From Caccovicinus sp964425595 (lineage in GTDB: Bacteria; Bacillota; Clostridia; Lachnospirales; Lachnospiraceae), in contig CAYRMW010000031.1 of NCBI GenBank assembly GCA_964425595.1, positions 1 to 29,367 of the forward strand: DNA of 29,367 nt, given 5' to 3'. The position numbers and the translations under genes are program-made. Shown here piece after piece: positions 16,000 to 24,287 of the stretch (the stretch's first letter is position 1; the number at the start of each line of letters is the position of its first letter). A model generated the notes under the pieces. It saw nothing but the letters and a program-made list of their open reading frames with translations. It was not told the DNA's origin and made no database searches.

Positions 16000-17046
16000 A
16001 TGACGAAAAATGAAACCGCACGCCGCCTTGCCCACTATGACCTGGTCAAAGTGCTGGCGATCTTTATGGTGGTGGCCGTGCATATGCTGAATGTGGTGAA
16101 TCTGATGCCTGACGGGGATGCGGTGGCCTACCGGATCCACGAGGTGGTCCGTACGCTTCTTCTGACCAGCAACGGCCTGTTTTTCATGGTGAGCGGCCGC
16201 TTCTTGCTGGAGCGCTATGACGGCCGTGCGGGCCGTTTTTACTGGAAGCGCCTAGTAAAGATCGGGATTCCGGTGCTGGCTGCGTCGCTGTTTTACTACA
16301 TTTATGTTTATGGAAGGAACGGGATGGGCCCGGCTTTCTGGAAAGCCTTCGTCCTGGATTTCTGGCAGAGCCGTATCCAGGGCTACTTCTGGTTTGTTTT
16401 CGCTCTGGCCGGGTTTTATCTGGCGGTGCCCTTTCTGGCTCCCATGTTCCGGGCCTTGACAAGAAAGGAACTGATGCTGTTTTTCGGGGTCAGCCTGGCA
16501 TATTTTCTGGTGCAGGACCTGTATCAGATCTTCGGGCTGGAGATGGTGCTGACCTCGTACCCTTTTTACAGCTGGGTCTTTTACTGCGTGCTTGGTTACC
16601 TGCTTGACCGTCTGGCCCTTTCTTCGCGCGCGCGGAAGGGGTTTGCGGCGGCGGGCGCGGCGGCGTTTTTGCTTTCGGCATGGGAGACCTGCTTTTGGGA
16701 ACGCGAAAACCCGGCGATCCATGATTATTCGCCGACGATGATCCTGATGACGGCGGCGCTTTATCTGGCGATCACCAGCCTGGGGAAGCGGATGCCGGAT
16801 CGTTGCGCCGGGGCGGTTCGCTTTTTATCCGTGCGTTCCTTTTACATCTATCTGATGCACGGGATCACCCAGTTCTGGCTGTCCGAACAGGCGGGCGGCC
16901 TGGCGTCGGGCTGGGGCATGTGGTTTTTGCTGTCCGTGGTCTCGTTTTCGTTCGCGCTGGTGATCGCGGTGATCCTGGAATGGCTGTACCGGCCGGTGTC
17001 GGGAAGGCTCTGCGGTGCAAAGAAAGGCGGTGCAAAAGGATGCTGA
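16000..17046 (+). CDS. Membrane-bound acyltransferase family 3 protein
   Basis: It has 348 residues, strongly hydrophobic, with about ten predicted membrane helices. The N-terminal segment YDLVKVLAIFMVVAVHMLNV, with the conserved histidine, is typical of acyltransferase-3/OafA-like proteins that O-acetylate sugars, peptidoglycan or cell-surface polymers. Further signs are VSGRFLLERY and the C-terminal SFYIYLMHGITQFWL. The substrate cannot be told. Ribosome site GGAGGAAAA precedes ATG 16000. It lies 29 bases after the comF-like gene and overlaps the next gene by 7 bases. Confidence 0.85.
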   Translation: MTKNETARRLAHYDLVKVLAIFMVVAVHMLNVVNLMPDGDAVAYRIHEVVRTLLLTSNGLFFMVSGRFLLERYDGRAGRFYWKRLVKIGIPVLAASLFYYIYVYGRNGMGPAFWKAFVLDFWQSRIQGYFWFVFALAGFYLAVPFLAPMFRALTRKELMLFFGVSLAYFLVQDLYQIFGLEMVLTSYPFYSWVFYCVLGYLLDRLALSSRARKGFAAAGAAAFLLSAWETCFWERENPAIHDYSPTMILMTAALYLAITSLGKRMPDRCAGAVRFLSVRSFYIYLMHGITQFWLSEQAGGLASGWGMWFLLSVVSFSFALVIAVILEWLYRPVSGRLCGAKKGGAKGC

Positions 17047-17756
17047 TCTATGTCCGGAGATTTTTTCGGCCGGATGGGTGCAGAGGAGGGGATAAATACC
17101 GCCTGGAGCATGAGGCCGGACTGCGTCTTCTAGCGGAGGCGCTGCGGGATTGGCCGGGGCTTTCCGGACTGGGGCCCGAAGAGCTGGAAGGGCTGATGGC
17201 TAAGGGGGAAGGAGGGAAACCCTGGTTTCCGGCTTTTCCGCAGGTCCACTTTAACCTCAGCCACAGCCAGGATGTGGCTGTCTGCGCGGTAGGAGAAGCC
17301 CCGCTCGGCGTGGACGTGGAGAAGATCAGGCCGGTCCGGCCGTCCCTGGCGCGGCGTATGCTGACGGAGGGAGAACGGCGCCGGCTGGAGGCGGTGCGGG
17401 CAGATGAGCGGGACCGGGAAATGCTCTCTTTATGGACGCTGAAAGAAAGCCTGGCCAAGGCCCTGGGGACCGGGCTTGCGCTGGATCTGCGCAGGGCGGA
17501 GTTTACCCTGGCGCCGTGGCGGCCGTCCGGCGGCAGGGAGACGGCGCCGGTCCGTGACGGCGCGCAGATCGGGTTTTCTTTTCTCTCCGGACAGGGCGAT
17601 GTGTTGAGCCGGAGGATGGCCGGGCCGCCCTCTTTTTTTCAGACCGTGTGGGAAGGAGAGTATGTGATCGCGTTCTGCAGTCTTCAGCCGCTGCGGGAAG
17701 AACCGGTTTTTATTGTCAATGTGACGAAAAACGCGGGTCAGAAGACGGCGCAGTAG
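17040..17756 (+). CDS. 4'-phosphopantetheinyl transferase, Sfp type
   Basis: Transfers phosphopantetheine from CoA to a carrier-protein serine. I take ATG 17040, seven bases inside the acyltransferase gene and behind AAAGGCGG at 17023-17030, giving 238 residues; longer readings from 16803 lie within the acyltransferase. Motifs: FNLSHSQDVAVCAV near 71-84, the metal-binding GVDVEKI (D92, E94) and WTLKESLAKALGTGL (W132, K135, E136). The carrier protein is not in this window; fatty-acid or peptide/polyketide carriers are both possible. It is the last gene of the mreB operon; no clear terminator follows before the oppA promoter. Confidence 0.88.
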   Translation: MLIYVRRFFRPDGCRGGDKYRLEHEAGLRLLAEALRDWPGLSGLGPEELEGLMAKGEGGKPWFPAFPQVHFNLSHSQDVAVCAVGEAPLGVDVEKIRPVRPSLARRMLTEGERRRLEAVRADERDREMLSLWTLKESLAKALGTGLALDLRRAEFTLAPWRPSGGRETAPVRDGAQIGFSFLSGQGDVLSRRMAGPPSFFQTVWEGEYVIAFCSLQPLREEPVFIVNVTKNAGQKTAQ

Positions 17757-17786
17757 ATAAGAATGGCAGAAAATCGGCGCGAGGGG

Positions 17787-17815
17787 TTGAATGTGCTGGA
17801 TTTATGACGGATAAT
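17787..17815 (+). promoter_or_regulatory. Promoter of the opp operon
   Basis: TTGAAT at 17787-17792 and GATAAT at 17810-17815 are spaced by 17 bases, a good sigma-A match. The leader to oppA is about 145 bases and contains the inverted repeats described separately. Confidence 0.65.
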
Positions 17816-17904
17816 GTGTTAAACTGGTAAAAGGACGCAAGGAGGCGATGGGTGATGGTCATAAACCGCCTGCTTGTGTCTTTTTGTGTGTTTGGCGGCC
17901 TGTG

Positions 17905-17934
17905 CCGGAAGCCGCTGTTTTCCGGAGCGGCTGC
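17905..17934 (+). promoter_or_regulatory. Mutually exclusive inverted repeats in the oppA leader
   Basis: AGCCGCT at 17910-17916 pairs with AGCGGCT at 17926-17932 (7 bp, 9-base loop). The overlapping pair CCGGA 17905-17909 with TCCGG 17921-17925 interleaves with it, so the two cannot form together without strain. This lies 34 bases before the oppA start. The 14-base block TCCGGAGCGGCTGC at 17921-17934 recurs at 24241-24254 before rnfC. Function unknown. Confidence 0.4.
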
Positions 17935-17968
17935 CGAGCAGAAAAAGAAAAGAGGAGGAGATGACACA

Positions 17969-19696
17969 ATGAAAAAAACGAAAGCAGCATTAGCTGTCCT
18001 GACAGCTGCGGCTATGGTTTTTGGCATGACGGCATGCGGCAGTTCTTCGACGTCAGAAGAGACGGCGACGACGGCAGCTGCGGCATCGGATGATACCGAT
18101 GGATCCGCGGAGTCCGCAGAGTCTGACACCGCATCGGCGGTAAGCGGATCAGACTTAAACATCATGCTGGAAACGCCGGTCCAGTCTTTGGATCCCCAGC
18201 AGGCTACGGACGGAACTTCATTTGAAGTGATCGCTGATTTTACGGATGGTCTGATGCAGATGGACGAGGACGGACAGGCGGTTCCCGCGATCGCGGAAAG
18301 CTATGAGGTGTCTGAGGATGGCACGGTTTATACCTTCCATCTTCGTGAGGACGCGGTATGGAGCAACGGCGACCCGGTAACGGCTGCGGATTTCATCTTC
18401 GGCTGGCAGAGAGCGGTAGACCCGGATGTCGCGTCAGAGTACGCGTACATGCTCAGCGACATTGCGCAGGTCCAGAACGCGGCGGAGATCATTGCCGGCG
18501 AGATGGATAAGAGCGAACTGGGCATCAAGGCGCTGGATGACTACACGCTGGAGGTGACCCTGAACGTGCCGGTCAGCTATTTCCTGTCCCTGATGTACTT
18601 CCCCACCTTCTATCCGGTGAACGAGGCGTTCTATGAGTCGGTTGGCGACACCTTCGGCACCAGCCCGGAGACTACCCTGTCCAACGGCGCCTTTATCCTG
18701 GATACGTATGAGCCGGCGGCTACCGCGTTCCACCTGACGAAGAACCCGGATTACTATAACGCCGACAGCGTACAGCTGGCCGGACTGAACTACCAGGTGA
18801 TCCAGGATTCGCAGCAGGCGCTGATGAGCTATCAGGCAGGCGATCTGGATATTACGCTGGTTAACGGCGAGCAGGTAGACCAGGTGAAGGATGATCCCGA
18901 GTTCACCACCGTCGGCGCGGGCTATCTGTGGTATGTAAGCCCGAACATTGACGCGGTTCCGGAGCTGGCGAACCTGAACATCCGGATGGCGATGACCTTT
19001 GCGATCGACCGTGAGTCCATTACCGAGGATGTATTAAAGGACGGCTCTACGCCGGCCTATACTGCGGTTCCGCCGGATTTCGCGACCGGACCTGACGGAT
19101 CTGACTTCTCGGCAGATCAGACCCGCTATGCCGATGTGTGCGGCTACGATGCGGATAAGGCGCTGGAGTACTGGAACCAGGGTCTTAGCGAGCTGGGCAT
19201 TACGTCCCTGACGCTGGATATGGTTGTTGACGCCGATGACGCACCCCAGAAGGTCGCTCAGGTATTAAAGGAGCAGTGGGAGACGACCCTGCCCGGCCTG
19301 ACGGTAAACCTGGTGATCGAGCCGAAGAAGCAGCGTGTTGAAGATATGCAGAACGGCGACTTCCAGCTTGGACTTACCCGCTGGGGCCCGGACTATGCTG
19401 ATCCGATGACCTATTTAGGCATGTGGGTAACCGGAAACTCCAACAACTACGGTTTATGGAGCAACGAAGAGTACGATGCCATTATTGCCGAGTGCACCAC
19501 CGGTGATCTCTGCACCGATGCGGAAGGACGCTGGGAGAGACTGTATGACGCAGAGAAGATCGTCATGGATGAAGCGGTAATCTTCCCGCTGTACGCGCAG
19601 TGCAACGCGGAGATGGTTTCCTCCAACGTTTCCGGAATTGAATTCCACCCGGTTGCGCTGAATCGTGTATATAAGAACGCGGTGAAGACGGAATAA
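17969..19696 (+). CDS. oppA: Oligopeptide ABC transporter, substrate-binding lipoprotein
   Basis: Extracytoplasmic receptor of the Opp importer. I start at ATG 17969, behind AGGAGGAG at 17953-17960; this gives 575 residues and a proper lipoprotein signal, MKKTKAALAVLTAAAMVFGM followed by TAC with the lipid-bearing cysteine at 23. A longer in-frame reading from 17852 would bury this signal. After the cysteine there is a Ser/Thr/Ala/Asp-rich linker to about residue 65, then a family-5 binding domain (LDPQQATDGTSFEVIADFTD; YTFHLREDAVWSNGDPVTA; LGLTRWGPDYADPMTYL). It is the first gene of the operon and is separated from oppB by a hairpin. Confidence 0.93.
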   Translation: MKKTKAALAVLTAAAMVFGMTACGSSSTSEETATTAAAASDDTDGSAESAESDTASAVSGSDLNIMLETPVQSLDPQQATDGTSFEVIADFTDGLMQMDEDGQAVPAIAESYEVSEDGTVYTFHLREDAVWSNGDPVTAADFIFGWQRAVDPDVASEYAYMLSDIAQVQNAAEIIAGEMDKSELGIKALDDYTLEVTLNVPVSYFLSLMYFPTFYPVNEAFYESVGDTFGTSPETTLSNGAFILDTYEPAATAFHLTKNPDYYNADSVQLAGLNYQVIQDSQQALMSYQAGDLDITLVNGEQVDQVKDDPEFTTVGAGYLWYVSPNIDAVPELANLNIRMAMTFAIDRESITEDVLKDGSTPAYTAVPPDFATGPDGSDFSADQTRYADVCGYDADKALEYWNQGLSELGITSLTLDMVVDADDAPQKVAQVLKEQWETTLPGLTVNLVIEPKKQRVEDMQNGDFQLGLTRWGPDYADPMTYLGMWVTGNSNNYGLWSNEEYDAIIAECTTGDLCTDAEGRWERLYDAEKIVMDEAVIFPLYAQCNAEMVSSNVSGIEFHPVALNRVYKNAVKTE

Positions 19697-19727
19697 TCCG
19701 GCTGTGTTTGACCGTGTTTCGGTTTGG

Positions 19728-19762
19728 GGGTGCTGCCAGGACAGTCGATTCTGGCGGCGCCC
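19728..19762 (+). terminator. Hairpin between oppA and oppB
   Basis: A 12-bp stem with two G-T pairs (19728-19739 with 19751-19762) and an 11-base loop lies 31 bases after the oppA stop, followed by TCATTTCCCTTT. This is the usual place for a partial terminator or 3' stabiliser giving more binding protein than membrane subunits. The remaining bases to 19914 hold no recognised gene. Confidence 0.55.
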
Positions 19763-19914
19763 TCATTTCCCTTTATGCATGCGATTTACCGTCCAGCCCT
19801 GTCATAAAAGGTATATGGATCGGGTGTTTATGGCGGAGCTGAACGGTAACGGCAGCTTTGCGGCAATAAAGCGGGCGGGTCTTTCTGCCCCGGTGAGTTT
19901 TAAGGAGGAAAAAC

Positions 19915-20850
19915 GTGAAGAAATATACACTCAAACGGATCCTGACTTCGCTGTTTACGCTTCTGGTGATCCTGCTGGTTCTGTTTATCCTGATGCAGCT
20001 GATGCCGGGATCGCCGTTTAATGATGAAAAGCTGAATGATGATCAGCGCCTGGCCCTCTACGCCAAGTATGGTCTGGACCAGCCGGTTGCCGTCCAGTTC
20101 TTTAAATATGTAGGAAATATGCTGAAAGGGGATTTCGGCGTCAGCTACAATATCTCCAAGAATACGCCGATCTCCCAGCTGATCCAGACCCGCCTTCCGG
20201 TATCGATCCGCATCGGCGGCATGGCGGTGGGGATCGGCGCGGTACTGGGCCTGATCCTGGGCCTGATCGCGGCCATCAAGCACGATACCATATGGGATTC
20301 CCTCGCTACGGTGATCTCCGTCATCGGCGTGTCGGTACCCTCTTATGTGTTCGCTCTGGCCCTGAGCTATTCTCTGGGCTTTAAGCTGGGGTGGTTCCCC
20401 ATGCTTTACACTGCGAAGAGCGCGTTGAATTCCAGCGTGCTGCCCAGTGTTTCGCTGTCCATGTTTACCATGGCGTCCATAGCCAGATTCACCCGAAGCG
20501 AGATGGTGGAGGTCATGGGCAGCGACTACATGCTCCTGGCCGAAAGCAAGGGGATATCCGGGCCGGCGCTGATCTTCCGCCATGCGCTGCGGAACGCACT
20601 GATCCCCATCATCACGGTGCTGGCGCCGCTGATCGTGGATCTGATGACCGGATCGCTGGTCGTGGAAAAGATCTTCTCCATCCCCGGTGTGGGCAGCCTG
20701 CTGGTAACGGCCATCCAGTCCAATGACTATAACGTGGTTATCGCCCTGAGCTTTATTTATTCCGCGATGTACATCGGAATCATGCTGGTGGTCGATATCC
20801 TTTATGGAATTATTGACCCGAGAATTCGTCTGGCAAAGGAGGGCGACTGA
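19915..20850 (+). CDS. oppB: Oligopeptide ABC transporter, permease OppB
   Basis: It has 311 residues with about six membrane helices. The start is GTG 19915, fixed by AAGGAGG at 19902-19908. The N-terminus YTLKRILTSLFTLLVILLVL with LMQLMPGSPF is the OppB/DppB pattern. The EAA loop reads DYMLLAESKGISGPALIFRH, followed by ALRNALIPIITVLAP and FSIPGVGSLLVTAI. It pairs with OppC to form the channel. OppC follows one base after its stop. Confidence 0.93.
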   Translation: MKKYTLKRILTSLFTLLVILLVLFILMQLMPGSPFNDEKLNDDQRLALYAKYGLDQPVAVQFFKYVGNMLKGDFGVSYNISKNTPISQLIQTRLPVSIRIGGMAVGIGAVLGLILGLIAAIKHDTIWDSLATVISVIGVSVPSYVFALALSYSLGFKLGWFPMLYTAKSALNSSVLPSVSLSMFTMASIARFTRSEMVEVMGSDYMLLAESKGISGPALIFRHALRNALIPIITVLAPLIVDLMTGSLVVEKIFSIPGVGSLLVTAIQSNDYNVVIALSFIYSAMYIGIMLVVDILYGIIDPRIRLAKEGD

Positions 20851-20851
20851 T

Positions 20852-21922
20852 ATGTTTAAGAAAAGCAGCCCGGCCGCCGCTGCGGCAGCGGAGGCGCCCT
20901 ATGTTCCTGTTGAGGCGGATTTCCGGCTTAAGGATAATGCCGGAGAGATCGCTATTGATACCAATTTTTCTTCCCAGAGTTTCTGGCGCGATGTGATCAC
21001 GCGGTACCGCAAAAAGACCAGCGCGGTGATCGGCCTGGTGCTGATCCTGCTGATCGGGATCATGGCGGTCGTCGGACCGTGGATGAATGAGTACACCTAT
21101 TCCGGTCAGAACCTGAGCCAGAAAAACCTGGCGCCGCGCGTCAAGATCCTGGAGGATTTCGGGATCTTCGACGGCAGCGAGACGTTGAGCACCACCACCG
21201 GTTCAAAAGAGGTCAACTACTACGAAGAAAACGAACTGGATGATGTTTATTACTGGTTCGGAAGCGATAATTTCGGACGCGATATCTGGACCAGGACCTG
21301 GTCCGGCGCCCGGGTATCGCTGGTCATCGCGGTGGCGGCAGCCATCATCGATATGGTGATCGGGATGAGCTATGGCCTGATCTCCGGATATTTTGGCGGC
21401 AAGGTGGATATGATCATGCAGCGTATCCTGGAGGTGGCAAACGGCATCCCCCGTCTGGTCATCGTTACCTTGCTCCTTCTGGTGCTGCAGCCGGGCATGT
21501 TGACCATCATCTTCGCGCTGATGCTGACGGAATGGGTCGGGATGAGCCGGATCGCGAGGGCGGAGATGCTTAAGCTTAAGGAACAGGAATTCGTTCTGGC
21601 GTCCAGGACGCTTGGCGCGGGCAGCTTCTTTATCATCTTCCGCGAGGTGCTCCCCAACATCATCGGCCCCCTGATCACCCAGGTGATGTTCTCCATCCCT
21701 ACGGCGATCTTTACGGAGGCATTCTTAAGCTTTGTGGGACTGGGTATCCCTGTGCCCCAGTGCTCGCTTGGTTCCCTGATTTCCGACGGATTTAACAGTT
21801 TCACTACCCATCCCTACCAGATCGTTCCGCCGATCGTGGTCATGGCCCTGCTGATGCTCAGCTTTAACCTGGTGGCCGACGGTCTGCGGGAGGCGCTTGA
21901 TCCGAAGTTGAAAGAAATGTGA
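20852..21922 (+). CDS. oppC: Oligopeptide ABC transporter, permease OppC
   Basis: It has 356 residues from ATG 20852, chosen because AAAGGAGGG (20836-20843) stands about eight bases before it; an in-frame ATG at 20804 would lie inside oppB. A cytoplasmic N-terminal tail is rich in alanine. After the first helix (VIGLVLILLIGIMAVVGPWM) comes an external segment of about 75 residues ending YWFGSDNFGRDIWTRTWSG, common in OppC of Firmicutes. The EAA loop is EFVLASRTLGAGSFFIIFRE. It forms the second half of the pore. Confidence 0.93.
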   Translation: MFKKSSPAAAAAAEAPYVPVEADFRLKDNAGEIAIDTNFSSQSFWRDVITRYRKKTSAVIGLVLILLIGIMAVVGPWMNEYTYSGQNLSQKNLAPRVKILEDFGIFDGSETLSTTTGSKEVNYYEENELDDVYYWFGSDNFGRDIWTRTWSGARVSLVIAVAAAIIDMVIGMSYGLISGYFGGKVDMIMQRILEVANGIPRLVIVTLLLLVLQPGMLTIIFALMLTEWVGMSRIARAEMLKLKEQEFVLASRTLGAGSFFIIFREVLPNIIGPLITQVMFSIPTAIFTEAFLSFVGLGIPVPQCSLGSLISDGFNSFTTHPYQIVPPIVVMALLMLSFNLVADGLREALDPKLKEM

Positions 21923-21933
21923 GGTAACCGACT

Positions 21934-23031
21934 ATGGCAGAAGAAAGAGAAAAAATTCTGGAGATCCGGGATCTGGATATCTCCTTTCGGACGACAGCCG
22001 GCACCGTCCACGCCATCCGCGGCGTGTGCCTGGATCTCCACAAAGGCGAGACCGTGGCGATCGTCGGTGAATCCGGTTCCGGGAAATCCGTGACCATGAA
22101 GGCGGCGATGGGGATACTGGCGTCCAACGCGCGGGTGACGCAGGGAACGATCCGCTTCAGCTATCATCACAGCGACGGTACGCCGGAGACGGTGGACATC
22201 CTGACCAAAGACAAAAAGTGGATCCGCCGCCATATTAACGGCAAACGGATTGCCATGGTCTTCCAGGATCCCATGACCAGCCTGGACCCGACCATGACCA
22301 TCGGCAAGCAGATCATGGAAGGCATGATCTGGCACTTTAAGACGCCGAAGAAAGAGGCCTGGAACAAGGCGCTGGAGCTCTTAAGGGAGGTGGGGATCGA
22401 GGATCCGGAGAAGCGGATGAAGAACTATCCCCATCAGCTTTCGGGCGGCATGCGCCAGCGTGTGGTCATCGCCATCGCGCTTTCCTGCAATCCGGATCTT
22501 CTGATCTGCGACGAGCCGACCACCGCCCTGGACGTCACGATCCAGGCAAAGATCATCGAGCTGATCCGCAGGATCCAGCGGGAGAGAGGGATCTCCGTCA
22601 TCTACATTACCCATGATCTTGGCGTTGTGGCCAAGGTGGCGGATTATGTGAATGTCATGTACGCGGGCAAGATCGTGGAAAAAGGCACCATTAACGAGAT
22701 CTTCTACGATCCGCGGCACCCTTACACCTGGGGACTGCTGTCCGCCATGCCGGATCTGGATACGGATGATGAACGGCTATATACCATTCCCGGGTCTCCG
22801 CCAAACCTCCTCCATGAAAAGAAGGGAGATGCTTTCGCGCCCAGAAACCGCTACGCGCTTGAGATCGACGACAAGGCGGAGCCGCCGATGTTCCAGATCA
22901 CGGACACCCATTACGCGGCGACCTGGCTTCTGGATCCCCGGGCGCCCAAAGTGGAGATGCCGAAGGAGCTGAAAGACCGGATCGAGCGGATGAGAAAGGA
23001 GGCGCAGGACATTGGCGGTAAATTATCATGA
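21934..23031 (+). CDS. oppD: Oligopeptide ABC transporter, ATPase OppD
   Basis: It has 365 residues. Walker A GESGSGKS is at 45-52, Q-loop MVFQDPMTSLDPTMT, ABC signature LSGGMRQRV, Walker B LLICDEPTTALDV and the H-loop ITHDLGVVAKVAD. The C-terminal oligo-HPY region (HPYTWGLLSAMPDLDTDDERL) is present. It starts 11 bases after oppC with a weak GAGG site. The last codons contain the ribosome site for oppF. Confidence 0.93.
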   Translation: MAEEREKILEIRDLDISFRTTAGTVHAIRGVCLDLHKGETVAIVGESGSGKSVTMKAAMGILASNARVTQGTIRFSYHHSDGTPETVDILTKDKKWIRRHINGKRIAMVFQDPMTSLDPTMTIGKQIMEGMIWHFKTPKKEAWNKALELLREVGIEDPEKRMKNYPHQLSGGMRQRVVIAIALSCNPDLLICDEPTTALDVTIQAKIIELIRRIQRERGISVIYITHDLGVVAKVADYVNVMYAGKIVEKGTINEIFYDPRHPYTWGLLSAMPDLDTDDERLYTIPGSPPNLLHEKKGDAFAPRNRYALEIDDKAEPPMFQITDTHYAATWLLDPRAPKVEMPKELKDRIERMRKEAQDIGGKLS

Positions 23032-23947
23032 GGAACCCCTGCTGACGGTAAACGGACTGAAGCAGTATTTTAAGATCAGCAGCGGTTACACGGTAAAGGC
23101 CGTGGAGAATGTGTCGTTTAAGATCTACCCCGGCGAGACCTACGGCCTGGTTGGGGAATCCGGCTCCGGGAAGTCGACGATCGGCCGCAGCGTGATCCGT
23201 CTGTATCATCCGACAGCGGGCGAGATCTCCTTTAACGGCATGGATATCAGCGGCAAACTGTCCGCGGAAGCCAACAAGTGCCTGAGGACCCAGATGCAGA
23301 TGATCTTTCAGGATCCCATGGCCTCGTTAAACCCCAGAAAAAAAGTGGGGGATATCATCGGCGAGGGACTGGACATCCACCATATGTACAGTAATTCCCG
23401 TGAGAGGGAGGAAAAAATCCAGGCAATCCTGAAAAAGGTCGGCCTGGCTCCCGAACACGCCAGCCGGTACCCGCATCAGTTTTCAGGCGGCCAGCGGCAG
23501 CGTGTGGGGATCGCCCGCGCGCTGATCATGAATCCGAAGCTGATCATTGCCGACGAATGTATCTCCGCCCTGGATGTGTCCATCCAGGCGCAGGTGGTCA
23601 ATCTGATGAAAGATATCCAGCAGGAGACGGGGACCGCGTACCTCTTTATTGCCCACGACTTATCCATGGTCAAGTATATTTCCGACCGGATCGGCGTGCT
23701 TCACCTGGGGCACCTTCTGGAGACAGGGACCACGGAAGAGATCTTCGAAAATCCCATCCATCCCTACACCAGGAGCCTTCTGTCTGCGATCCCGGCGCCG
23801 AATCCGGTAGTGGAAAAGCAGCGGGTCGCGGAGAACTACGACTATAAGACTTCCGGACTCGACTATGCAAAGGGGACGGAGCATCTGGTATCGGGCACCC
23901 ATTATGTGAAGTGTACGGACGAAGATTATGAACAATGGATGAACTGA
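23012..23947 (+). CDS. oppF: Oligopeptide ABC transporter, ATPase OppF
   Basis: It has 311 residues starting at TTG 23012. The start is set by AAAGGAGG (around 22996-23002) nine bases upstream, inside oppD; the two genes overlap by 20 bases in different frames. Walker A GESGSGKS is at 48-55, Q-loop MIFQDPMASLNPRKK, signature FSGGQRQRVGIARAL, a Walker B with LIIADECISALDV (cysteine in place of the usual proline, as in many OppF), and HPYTRSLLSAIPAPNP. It works as a heterodimer with OppD. Confidence 0.92.
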   Translation: MAVNYHEEPLLTVNGLKQYFKISSGYTVKAVENVSFKIYPGETYGLVGESGSGKSTIGRSVIRLYHPTAGEISFNGMDISGKLSAEANKCLRTQMQMIFQDPMASLNPRKKVGDIIGEGLDIHHMYSNSREREEKIQAILKKVGLAPEHASRYPHQFSGGQRQRVGIARALIMNPKLIIADECISALDVSIQAQVVNLMKDIQQETGTAYLFIAHDLSMVKYISDRIGVLHLGHLLETGTTEEIFENPIHPYTRSLLSAIPAPNPVVEKQRVAENYDYKTSGLDYAKGTEHLVSGTHYVKCTDEDYEQWMN

Positions 23948-24013
23948 CGCGCTGTTTTTTGAAAAAGGCTTTGTAAAACAAAGAAAGCGGGACAGCTGCG
24001 GGAGAATGTAAGA

Positions 24014-24052
24014 AAAAGGGTGGGACTGGCCGTCGGGCCGGTTCCGCCTTTT
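24014..24052 (+). terminator. Terminator of the opp operon
   Basis: An imperfect stem of about 15 bp with one bulge and some G-T pairs (AAAGGGTGGGACTGGCC arm to 24031, GGCC from 24036) is followed by TTTTG. It stands 66 bases after the oppF stop. Between here and the rnf promoter only a small hairpin (24069-24074 with 24078-24083) is seen; no gene is supported. Confidence 0.7.
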
Positions 24053-24149
24053 GTGCATAACTTAACAAAAATCCGACGGATTTCCCCGGATAGCGAAGAA
24101 AAACTGGGCAAGATGAACAGAAACAATCCGAATTATCGTGAAAAACAAA

Positions 24150-24178
24150 TTGTATACACGATTAATCTGTGCTATACT
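24150..24178 (+). promoter_or_regulatory. Promoter of the rnf operon, with a palindrome over the -35 box
   Basis: TTGTAT at 24150-24155 and TATACT at 24173-24178 are 17 bases apart. The perfect palindrome TGTATACA (24151-24158) overlaps the -35 box and would suit a repressor site of GntR-like shape; no regulator can be named. The leader to rnfC is about 100 bases and contains the 14-base block shared with the oppA leader (24241-24254). Confidence 0.65.
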
Positions 24179-24287
24179 GAATGATATTAACTGCACACAG
24201 CCGTTTGGAATAGGGAGAAAGCGGGCAGGAAGGCGCGCTGTCCGGAGCGGCTGCGGCACAAAAAAGGAATAGAAAGAGGGTAAAGAG

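Noticed and set aside
17905..17932. H-type pseudoknot in the oppA leader
   Set aside because: Two of the three connecting loops would have zero bases, which is sterically implausible; competing hairpins are more likely.
17852..17968. Longer N-terminus for OppA
   Set aside because: It would place 39 residues before a clear lipoprotein signal peptide and has a poorer ribosome site than ATG 17969.
19813..19914. Possible small gene between oppA and oppB
   Set aside because: The frame runs into oppB in the wrong phase and has no start with a good ribosome site; the stretch is better seen as leader sequence.
24113..24184. 23-codon ORF just before rnf
   Set aside because: It overlaps the rnf promoter boxes, has only a weak ribosome site and shows no recognisable feature.
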